11,585 bases of DNA, taken from positions 1-11,585 of the forward strand of contig JAJRTI010000887.1 of assembly GCA_024278415.1 (NCBI GenBank), written 5' to 3'. The notes beneath the pieces were generated by a model, which worked only from the letters and a program-made list of their open reading frames with translations, had not been told where the DNA came from and did not search any database. How positions within the stretch are numbered: the first letter of the stretch is position 1; the number at the start of each line of letters is the position of its first letter. The translations under genes and the position numbers were made by a program. The DNA is from Planctomycetota bacterium (GTDB lineage: Bacteria > Planctomycetota > Brocadiia > JAJRTI01). Positions 1 to 5,684 of the stretch are shown here, piece by piece.

Positions 1-53
1 GGCATCCTTCCCGCCACCGAAAGCGCCGTCAAGCCGGCGCACTCCAAACGCAG
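1..53. repeat. Direct repeat, copy 1 (53 bp)
   Basis: Bases 1-53 are repeated at 318-370 with only two differences, both C in copy 1 and T in copy 2 (repeat positions 11 and 49). Similarity stops sharply after base 53. The left limit is unknown because the window begins inside or at the edge of the element. Neither copy lies in a convincing gene, and in one reading frame both substitutions change an amino acid, so protein-level constraint is not evident there. A dispersed intergenic repeat is the simplest reading. Confidence 0.85.
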
Positions 54-210
54 TGTCGCAAAACCCCGCCGTGCCTCCTCCCGAAGGTTCGCAACCTTGT
101 GTACGCTTTCGGCGACAGGCCGAGCCCTCTGCCAGCTTGCCTGCCGCGCAGTGGTGCAGTGGCGCAGGCAGTAGTGCGTCAGTCCAAAAGCGAAGGGCGG
201 ACCAGGACGA

Positions 211-240
211 TGATGCAACACTTGGGCAGGTGTTGCATCA
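211..240. repeat. Perfect 11-bp palindrome with 8-base loop
   Basis: The arms TGATGCAACAC (211-221) and GTGTTGCATCA (230-240) are exact reverse complements separated by 8 bases. No T-run follows on either strand, so this is not a standard intrinsic terminator. It lies between the two copies of the 53-bp repeat and upstream of the PIN-toxin remnant. It may be an operator for a dimeric regulator, as expected in front of a toxin-antitoxin operon, or a structural part of a repeat element. The function is not shown by the sequence. Confidence 0.7.
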
Positions 241-317
241 CTGCCTGGCTCGCAGAAGTCGCTATACACGAGCACAACGCTTCAGGTGCGTTCGCAACGT
301 CATGCCCCGGCGCTTGT

Positions 318-370
318 GGCATCCTTCTCGCCACCGAAAGCGCCGTCAAGCCGGCGCACTCCAAATGCAG
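318..370. repeat. Direct repeat, copy 2 (53 bp)
   Basis: This is the second copy of the 53-bp repeat (51 of 53 bases identical to bases 1-53), 317 bp downstream of the first. It ends about 27 bp before the first possible start codon of the PIN-domain remnant, so it may have replaced the 5' part of an upstream antitoxin gene. Apart from the two copies and the palindrome at 211-240, I see nothing recognisable in bases 1-396. Confidence 0.85.
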
Positions 371-396
371 AGCGACGCGGTCATCGTCAAGGCCCG

Positions 397-720
397 ATGC
401 GAAAGGCGGCGCAAGAAGTGAGGGCGGTGCTGGACACCAACGTCGTGGTATCGGGCGCCATGTCGCCTCGTGGGCCCTGCCGCCAGCTTCCGGACCTGCT
501 GGCCCAATACGCGTTCGAGCCCTGTGCCGACGACCGCATCTTGGAGGAATACCCCGAGGTGCTGCGCCGACCCGAACTCCAAATCGAGCCGGCGGAGGCG
601 GCTGTCGTGCTGGAGTTGATCCTTGGCGCCTCGCTGCTTGTGGCCAGCACTCCGTTGGCGGTGAACCTGCCGGACCCGGACGACCTCGCTTTCCTGGAGG
701 TTGCCCTGTGCGGCCAGTGT
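397..720 (+). pseudogene. PIN-domain toxin (VapC-like, COG1569 type), truncated
   Basis: The product resembles PIN-domain ribonucleases, the toxin part of many toxin-antitoxin pairs. The start is ATG 397 or, more likely, GTG 418, which gives the typical opening VRAVLDTNVVVSGAMSPRG. Acidic active-site positions are visible in VLDTN, in ILEEYPEVLRRPE and in DPDDLAFLEVAL. After about 100 residues the similarity ends. The expected C-terminal part, with a further conserved acidic residue (usually near a V-T-G-N/D-x-D stretch), is missing and is replaced by sequence holding the promoter and leader of the next gene. The reading frame stays open to 1101 by chance and would run through the zinc-ribbon gene in another frame. 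GTG 418 overlaps a TGA at 419-421 closing another open frame, a spacing common in antitoxin-toxin pairs, but no antitoxin is recognisable upstream. A non-functional remnant is most likely. Confidence 0.65.
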
Positions 721-728
721 GGTATGCT
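701..728 (+). promoter_or_regulatory. Promoter of the zinc-ribbon gene
   Basis: TTGCCC at 701-706 and an extended -10, TGG-TATGCT, at 720-728 are separated by 16 bp, with transcription expected from about 735. The site lies inside the 3' part of the PIN remnant, which supports the view that the PIN gene ends here. A Shine-Dalgarno sequence GAGGAGA at 765-771 follows, 7 bases before ATG 779. Confidence 0.55.
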
Positions 729-778
729 CCCGGAATGCACACGGCCCACGCACCACACGCTAGCGAGGAGACCCCATC

Positions 779-1333
779 ATGGCCCGGACCTGCCCCGTCT
801 GCGACATCCCGCTCATGCGCCTTCAGTACGAGGGCCTTGCCCTGTTCAAGTGCGGCAAGTGCAGCGGCCACCTCGTGGAGAGCCAGCGCATGGAGACGAT
901 CAAGCACAAGCGCGACGTGGACTCGGAGGGCTTGATGAAGGAAGTGCGGGAGGAGAGCGGGGACGACTCGGTGGGCCTGCTGCGCTGCCCGCGGTGCCGG
1001 CGCGAGATGGAGAAGGAGGAATTGCCGGCGCCCGCGGATTTTCATCTCGACCGGTGCGAGTCGTGCGAACTGATCTGGCTCGACGGCGGCGAGTTGGCTA
1101 AGGTGCAGCTTTTCTACGAGAACAGCCCCGCGGGCCGCGCACGCGCCGAGGAGCGGGAGCGGTGGGCCAGTATGTCCGATGACAAACGGGCAGAGGTGGA
1201 GGCGCGGATCGACAATCTGCCCACGCGCGACGCGGAGTATGGCGGCATCTGGGGCGCCGTCGGACAGGGTTTCTTGAAGGCGCTGATCTACCCCCGGCGC
1301 CGGCGACGCATGGACTGGTTCCGGCTCATGTGA
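779..1333 (+). CDS. zf-TFIIB double zinc-ribbon protein
   Basis: This 184-residue protein has two zf-TFIIB-type zinc ribbons. The first uses CPVC (C5, C8) and CGKC (C25, C28); the second uses CPRC (C70, C73) and CESC (C93, C96), followed by the family hallmark WLDGGELAKV (100-109). The C-terminal third is charged and possibly helical (about 118-150). It ends in a very basic tail, YPRRRRRMDWFRLM, that carries the overlap with the convergent phosphatase gene. No signal peptide or membrane segment is seen, so it is probably cytoplasmic. Proteins of this family (COG3809) are common but mostly lack a known role; nucleic-acid or protein binding is plausible from the fold. The start is supported by a well-placed Shine-Dalgarno site at 765-771 and by the promoter at 701-728. 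It appears to be a single-gene transcript. Family assignment is sure, function is not. Confidence 0.9.
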   Translation: MARTCPVCDIPLMRLQYEGLALFKCGKCSGHLVESQRMETIKHKRDVDSEGLMKEVREESGDDSVGLLRCPRCRREMEKEELPAPADFHLDRCESCELIWLDGGELAKVQLFYENSPAGRARAEERERWASMSDDKRAEVEARIDNLPTRDAEYGGIWGAVGQGFLKALIYPRRRRRMDWFRLM

Positions 1334-2358
1334 CTACGCGCGCGGATCTCATCGAGCAACCCCATCAGCGTCGGCTCGATCTGCTCGCGTATCGCCTCGT
1401 TCGCGTACCCGACCCACGCCACGTCCTCGCGGATGTCGAGCTTGGATGAAAGCGGCTGGCCGCGGTCGTCGGTGATGATGACGCCGGCCTCGCGCGCGAT
1501 GAGTTCCGTGCACACGTCGTAGGGGTGCGCACAGAGCCGGCCCGCTTCCCCCACATCGGGCGAGACTGCATGCGCGAGAGGGCGGAGGTCCGCGACGAAG
1601 CGGTCGTGCCCGGCCATGAGTTCGTAGAACTGCCCGCCGCTGGAGATGTACTCGTCGTCGAACGCGAGGGGGTTGCCGTCCACGGGCTTGCCGACCGCGG
1701 CCTCCACGAGCCGCTCTTCAATTTCCACGAGCACGCGCTTGGCCCCGGGAAAGAACTTGCTCACCGTGGCAAAGCCGTGCGCGATGCTGGCCGCCGCGCT
1801 GGGCTGCGGCGTGAAGGGCTCGATGCTGCCATCGAGCACGTTGTGGCGTTCGCCTCGCACCCCCTGGCCCTTCACGGCCCAGAGCACGTCCGCGAGATAC
1901 TGCCGCGTCGTGGGGATCTCGGTCTGCATGGCGACCTGCACGTCCGCGAGCGTCGTGCCGTCTCCAAGGTTGGGAGCGATGGCGCTAAGAATCCACGCGC
2001 TGCGCTTGTCGTACATGAGCCCGCGCGTGCCATCGATGGGGTCGATGATCAGGCGGAACGCGGCGTCGGCCACGTCCGCGCTGGCGGGGAACACCCGCTG
2101 GCCGCTCCCAGGCAGCCCTTCCGCGATGAGCACGAAGGGCGCCTCACGCGCCCATTCCTCACAGAACTCGATGAGCGCGTCCTCGCCCTTCTCGTCGATG
2201 GCATAGATCGTGTCGCCGTCGCGTGCCGCGGCCACCGCGGACAGGGCTGCGGTGGAGCTGCGCTTCATTGCGTCGAGGATGCCGCCGCGCATGCGCAAGT
2301 GCAGCGCGTGCAGCTTGCCGACGAAGTAGTCGTTGGGCTGGGGAAGGGGAGTCGGCAT
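1288..2358 (-). CDS. Inositol monophosphatase-family phosphatase
   Basis: This 356-residue protein belongs to the Mg2+-dependent, Li+-sensitive sugar/inositol phosphatase superfamily (IMPase, FBPase, CysQ). Expected metal ligands are visible: a Glu at about E80 (VLIAEGLPGSG), the signature DPIDGT at 106-111, and an Asp in the C-terminal HPYDVCTELIAREAGVIITD segment (D281). It is longer than ordinary IMPases (about 260-280 residues), with an insertion-rich middle (about 130-260). The usual W before the late Asp is a Y, and the substrate is not predictable; a phosphorylated sugar or inositol is likely. It follows the MFS gene by 7 bases and is presumably co-transcribed from the promoter at 3691-3719; no strong Shine-Dalgarno site is seen, which suggests translational coupling. 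Its 3' end overlaps the opposite-strand zinc-ribbon gene by 46 bp, and the overlap encodes the basic tail SMRRRRRG. Confidence 0.88.
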   Translation of the reverse strand: MPTPLPQPNDYFVGKLHALHLRMRGGILDAMKRSSTAALSAVAAARDGDTIYAIDEKGEDALIEFCEEWAREAPFVLIAEGLPGSGQRVFPASADVADAAFRLIIDPIDGTRGLMYDKRSAWILSAIAPNLGDGTTLADVQVAMQTEIPTTRQYLADVLWAVKGQGVRGERHNVLDGSIEPFTPQPSAAASIAHGFATVSKFFPGAKRVLVEIEERLVEAAVGKPVDGNPLAFDDEYISSGGQFYELMAGHDRFVADLRPLAHAVSPDVGEAGRLCAHPYDVCTELIAREAGVIITDDRGQPLSSKLDIREDVAWVGYANEAIREQIEPTLMGLLDEIRARSHMSRNQSMRRRRRG

Positions 2359-2365
2359 AGTCGTC

Positions 2366-3643
2366 TCACGCGATCGCCGCGGGGGCAGGCGCGGCGCGCC
2401 GGGGCTCGCGTACGCAGAACAACGTGATCAGAAACGCGGCGCTTGCGCAGAGCATGGACACCACAAACACGGCGTTGTAGCTGGCGTGGTGGTGCTGCGC
2501 GATGAGGCTGCCGATGAAGTAGGACGCCACGATGGCCGGGCAGAGGATGGTACTAGCGATCGCGACAAACGTGGTCTTGTCCTCGGTGGGGCAGAACTCG
2601 ATGGTCATGTTGTGCACAGCGATCATGCCGACCGAGCGCCGCAAACCCAGGAGGACGAACACGAGATAGTACCACTCGTGCGTTGGTGCGGCCAACGCGA
2701 CCGTCGACGAACCAATGCTACAGGCGATGGAGATGAGCATGAGCAGCCTGAATCCCATGCGGTCACCAAGCCATCCGCCGACGAGTGAGCCTACGACCTG
2801 CGCCGACAACAGCGCGACACTGAACTCGCCGCTGGCCTCGTCGCCGAGCGCAAAGCGTTGCACGCCCGCGACCGCGCAGAACCCGTCGGCCATGATGCCG
2901 AACGCGGCCGTGCAGCGCGCGAGCAAGAACCACATGAAGTCGCGGCGCTCGCGCAACACCGCGAGCACGTTTTTCAGAAAAGGCTCCCGCGCCTCATCCT
3001 CGGCGACCAGACTGGGGGGCTCCCGGAGCCAGAAGAAGGTCGTGACACACGCCGAGAGCACGATGCCGGCCGCAATGAAGAGGATGCCGAAGTTGCGAGG
3101 GAAGTCCTCGACGCGCAGCACGTACGCCACGGCCGTTGAGCCAGCCGCACCAAGCACGCTGCCCAGCAGCATGACCGCGCCGAAGGACCGGCCACGCACG
3201 GACGCGGGGAAGAGCTTCGCCATGAGGTTGATCCACATGGGCATGGCGAAGCTGATGGCCAGGCCGAAGAGCGCAATCCAGACGAAGGTGAACCCGATGA
3301 GCCGATCGCGGGATCCTTGGCCCGCCGTGAGCGTGAGCACGCCCAGGGCGATCAGCGGCAGAGTGCCCGGATAGTGGATAAGCGTGAAGACGACCTTCTT
3401 GACCCGAAGGTGTCGCGTGAACCGCGCGGCGAGGAGTTGCGGGCCGTTCAAGCACAACATGAACACGGCCGGCACGAGCCCGATCACGAACTTCGATGCG
3501 CCGAGGCGATCGAGGAAGACCGGGAGGATCGTCGTCGTGTTGGCGGCCGCGGCGCCCAAGCCCCAGCACCCTTCCACGCCGGCGATAATGGCGAAGTTGT
3601 GCCAGTAGTGGCGCCGGATCTGTTGTGGAAAGGTCTCAGACAT
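2366..3643 (-). CDS. MFS transporter
   Basis: This 425-residue, highly hydrophobic protein has the segment pattern of a 12-helix major facilitator. Helix-rich stretches begin near residues 15, 52, 85, 117, 155 and 187 in the first half. A charged cytoplasmic loop (about 208-235) separates the halves. The second half carries an MFS motif A-like sequence, GGWLGDRMGFR (289-299), and the first half has the RGRSFG loop (150-155) common after helix 4. It sits in the inner membrane; the substrate is not evident. It is the first gene of a two-gene unit with the phosphatase (7-bp gap), so export or import of a sugar-like compound and its dephosphorylation could be linked, although this is inference from position. 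The start ATG at 3641-3643 lies about 41 bases downstream of the predicted transcription start; no strong Shine-Dalgarno site is visible. Confidence 0.9.
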   Translation of the reverse strand: MSETFPQQIRRHYWHNFAIIAGVEGCWGLGAAAANTTTILPVFLDRLGASKFVIGLVPAVFMLCLNGPQLLAARFTRHLRVKKVVFTLIHYPGTLPLIALGVLTLTAGQGSRDRLIGFTFVWIALFGLAISFAMPMWINLMAKLFPASVRGRSFGAVMLLGSVLGAAGSTAVAYVLRVEDFPRNFGILFIAAGIVLSACVTTFFWLREPPSLVAEDEAREPFLKNVLAVLRERRDFMWFLLARCTAAFGIMADGFCAVAGVQRFALGDEASGEFSVALLSAQVVGSLVGGWLGDRMGFRLLMLISIACSIGSSTVALAAPTHEWYYLVFVLLGLRRSVGMIAVHNMTIEFCPTEDKTTFVAIASTILCPAIVASYFIGSLIAQHHHASYNAVFVVSMLCASAAFLITLFCVREPRRAAPAPAAIA

Positions 3644-3690
3644 CGTCGAGAGCGGGCGGCCACGAAAGAGGGCGTTCAGGCAAGCGGCGC

Positions 3691-3719
3691 ATCCTATCCC
3701 ATGGCCGGACGAGCGTCAA
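3691..3719 (-). promoter_or_regulatory. Sigma70-type promoter for MFS-phosphatase operon
   Basis: Read on the minus strand, TTGACG (3714-3719) and TAGGAT (3691-3696) are separated by exactly 17 bases. Transcription would begin near 3684, leaving a leader of about 41 bases before the MFS start. The -35 box lies only 11 bp from the extended -10 of the divergent lipoprotein promoter. Confidence 0.65.
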
Positions 3720-3730
3720 TGATGGGAGTC

Positions 3731-3739
3731 TGGTATAAT
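3731..3739 (+). promoter_or_regulatory. Extended -10 promoter for peroxiredoxin-like gene
   Basis: TGG-TATAAT at 3731-3739 is a perfect -10 hexamer with the TGn extension. No recognisable -35 box stands at 16-18 bp, as is usual for extended -10 promoters. Transcription would begin near 3746 with a leader of about 30 bases that includes the Shine-Dalgarno sequence GAGAGGGAG, 8 bases before ATG 3775. Confidence 0.7.
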
Positions 3740-3774
3740 GCGCGCACTGTGGCCACGGAGAGGGAGTTGCGGCT

Positions 3775-4524
3775 ATGCGAAGACTCATCATCCTTGTTGT
3801 ATTCGTTGCTTGGGCGGCCGGGTTCTCAGGCTGCTCGAAGCCTAAGCTGAAGCCCAAGGGGGATCAGGGGCCCACGCTTGCGGAAAAGCTGCGTGCGTTC
3901 AGCAGACAGTTCCGCAAGACGGCCCCGGCCAAGCGCGTGCGCGCGTTCGAGCGCGGCATCGCGGCCGTGCGCGCGTCGGGCGTGGTGGCGCGGGCGCTGA
4001 AGGTCGGCGACACGGCGCCTATGTTCGAGTTGCCCAACGCGGCGGACAAAATGGTGAGCTTGCCTCGGCTGCTCACGCATGGGCCGGTGGTGGTGGTGTG
4101 GTTTCGCGGGGCGTGGTCTCCGTACTGCAATCTGACGCTGCACGCGTATCAGCAGGAGCGCCGCACGATCAAAGCGCTGGGCGCCACGTTGCTCGCAATC
4201 AGCCCCCAGATGCCGGACGCAACCGCTAAGACCGCGGCCAAGAACAAACTCAAGTTCGATGTGCTCAGCGACCAAGGGAACGAGGCCGCACGCGCGTTCA
4301 GGATCGTGTACAGACTGCCGCGGCGGGTTGCGGCGCTTCTGGAGGAGAAGGTGAATTTCGAGCGCTACAACGGCGACCGCAGCTTCGAGTTGCCCCTGTG
4401 CGCGACGTACATCATCGATCAGAAGGGGATCATCCGCTACGCGTTCCTCGACGCGGACTATCGCAAGCGGGCCGAGCCGGCGGAGGTGATCGAAGCGCTG
4501 CGGAGGATCGTGGGGCGGCGCTGA
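3775..4524 (+). CDS. Peroxiredoxin-like (AhpC/TSA) lipoprotein
   Basis: This 249-residue protein begins with a lipoprotein signal peptide (hydrophobic residues 4-16, lipobox FSGC, C20), so it is likely anchored in the periplasm. After a basic linker (20-75) comes a thioredoxin fold of the peroxiredoxin-like family: VGDTAPMFELPNA (77-89), the active-site region VVVVWFRGAWSPYCN (105-119) and a C-terminal IIDQKGIIRYAFLDADYRKR segment ending the fold. Relatives usually have CPYC; here it is SPYC, leaving a single cysteine (C118) at the position of the peroxidatic Cys in the T/S-x-x-C motif of classical peroxiredoxins. The usual Pro before ATYVID is replaced by Cys (C209), a possible resolving residue. 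A thiol peroxidase or thiol-disulfide role is likely. The start is supported by the signal peptide, the Shine-Dalgarno site and the promoter. It is a single gene, divergent from the MFS operon. Confidence 0.85.
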   Translation: MRRLIILVVFVAWAAGFSGCSKPKLKPKGDQGPTLAEKLRAFSRQFRKTAPAKRVRAFERGIAAVRASGVVARALKVGDTAPMFELPNAADKMVSLPRLLTHGPVVVVWFRGAWSPYCNLTLHAYQQERRTIKALGATLLAISPQMPDATAKTAAKNKLKFDVLSDQGNEAARAFRIVYRLPRRVAALLEEKVNFERYNGDRSFELPLCATYIIDQKGIIRYAFLDADYRKRAEPAEVIEALRRIVGRR

Positions 4525-4529
4525 GGGGA

Positions 4530-4684
4530 AATGGTTGATGGTTCATGGTTGATGGTTCATGGCGGAGGCACTCGATGCCACATTGTCGGCGTATGAGTGG
4601 CTGCGAGTGAGGAGAGGGGAAGCCTCTGGATACTGACCACAGAGCAGCAACCCCTCCGCCATCAACCATGAACCATCAACCATT
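4530..4684. repeat. Inverted 7-bp repeat element (TGGTTSA)
   Basis: The left arm (4530-4568) holds the heptads TGGTTGA, TGGTTCA, TGGTTGA, TGGTTCA and a partial fifth, then CGGAGG. The right arm (4653-4684) is its reverse complement with exactly one heptad fewer. The arms could pair over about 32 bp with a single 7-base bulge, enclosing about 84 bases with no recognisable gene. The element starts 6 bp after the lipoprotein gene and its right arm contains the last three codons of the permease gene on the minus strand. It may be a mobile or dispersed repeat that also separates convergent transcripts. No T-run is present for standard termination. Confidence 0.85.
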
Positions 4685-5677
4685 CCGCCGGTGTCGCAAC
4701 TGGTCGAGCGCGACCGCGAGCACGATGACCGCGCCGATGATGATCTCCTGCACGTAGTTGGGCACCCCAGTCATGTTGCACCCGTTGCGCAACACGCTCA
4801 TGATGAACGCTCCCACGAGCGTGCCGAGGATGGAGCCCTCGCCGCCGGCCAAGCTGCCGCCGCCAATAACGACCGCGGCGATGACTTCGAGTTCCGCGCC
4901 GACCGCGGTCGTGGGGTCGCCCACCGTGAGCCGGCAGAATTGCATCACCCCAGCCAGCCCCGCGAACATGCCCATGAGCGAGTAGATGTAGAGCTTCGTG
5001 CGCTTCACCCGAATGCCGCAGAGCCGCGCGGCGGACTCGTTGGACCCAATGGCGAAGGTGTTTCGCCCCAGCACCGTGTTGCGCAGCATCCACGCCATGG
5101 CCACCGCGAGCAGCAGCATGAGCCACACGCCGGGGGGCAGGAGGAGCCACTGGGGCGTGGGCACCTTCGCGAGCATGTGATCGCCGAGCCAACTCGCCGG
5201 CGCGTCGATCTTCTGCTCGCCGGCGAGCCATTTGGCCAAGCCGCGCGCGATGCCGAGCATGCCGAGCGTGGCGATGAACGGCACGATGCGCAGGCCGGTG
5301 ACCATGGCGCCGTTGGCGAGGCCGCACAGCCCGCCCGTGATGATGCCCGCGCACGCGGCCGCGGCCGGACCCCAGCTTGCTTGCAGGGCGTACGCCGTCA
5401 CGACGCTCGCGAGCGCCATGACCGAGCCCACACTCAGGTCGATGCCGGCGCTGATGATGACCGCGGTCATGCCGAGCGCGGCAATGCCCACGCTGACCGT
5501 CTGCACGAGGACGGTGCGGAGGTTGCGCATGGACATGAAGCCGCGGATGCCCATGCCATGGGCGACGATGGCGAAGAAGGCGACGATCAGCAGCAGCCCC
5601 CCGCACAGCGCGAACACGTTGAGCGCCTCCCGCTGCCGCGCGCCAAGCCAGCCTGAGCTATCGGGACCGCCGTCCAC
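4676..5677 (-). CDS. RbsC-type sugar ABC transporter permease
   Basis: This 333-residue inner-membrane protein belongs to the ribose/xylose/galactose permease family (BPD_transp_2). It has the expected run of hydrophobic helices from residue 20 on. The family signatures are GMTAVIISAGIDLSVGS (69-85), IVPFIATLGML (131-141), the cytoplasmic coupling region AIGSNESAARLCGIRVKR (209-226) that contacts the ATPase, and VIGGGSLAGGEGSILGTLVG (270-289). It would form the channel for a monosaccharide or nucleoside-like ligand delivered by the two upstream binding proteins. The GTG start at 5675-5677 lies 7 bases after the stop of the preceding gene, with AGGGGAG about 10 bases before it. The stop codon and final codons come from the 7-bp repeat element. 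No ATPase gene (RbsA type) accompanies it, which is unusual for this family. Confidence 0.93.
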   Translation of the reverse strand: MDGGPDSSGWLGARQREALNVFALCGGLLLIVAFFAIVAHGMGIRGFMSMRNLRTVLVQTVSVGIAALGMTAVIISAGIDLSVGSVMALASVVTAYALQASWGPAAAACAGIITGGLCGLANGAMVTGLRIVPFIATLGMLGIARGLAKWLAGEQKIDAPASWLGDHMLAKVPTPQWLLLPPGVWLMLLLAVAMAWMLRNTVLGRNTFAIGSNESAARLCGIRVKRTKLYIYSLMGMFAGLAGVMQFCRLTVGDPTTAVGAELEVIAAVVIGGGSLAGGEGSILGTLVGAFIMSVLRNGCNMTGVPNYVQEIIIGAVIVLAVALDQLRHRRNG

Positions 5678-5684
5678 GGCCGGT

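Noticed and set aside
99..1045. Long open frames on both strands (278 aa plus at 99-935, 288 aa minus at 179-1045)
   Set aside because: Low-complexity, Ala/Arg/Pro-rich products without any recognisable domain. They run across the repeat copies, the PIN remnant and the zinc-ribbon gene, as expected for chance frames in GC-rich DNA.
721..1101. C-terminal continuation of the PIN frame to 1101
   Set aside because: The frame overlaps the zinc-ribbon gene in another phase and has no PIN-like residues after about 717, so it is treated as chance readthrough after truncation.
4430..4669. 79-aa minus-strand frame across the heptad element
   Set aside because: It is formed largely from the repeat arms and the antisense of the lipoprotein gene, with no ribosome-binding site or domain.
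4530..4684. Heptad arrays as a CRISPR or a standard intrinsic terminator
   Set aside because: The units are 7 bp and contiguous, without spacers, which excludes CRISPR. No T-run follows either arm, so ordinary intrinsic termination is not supported.
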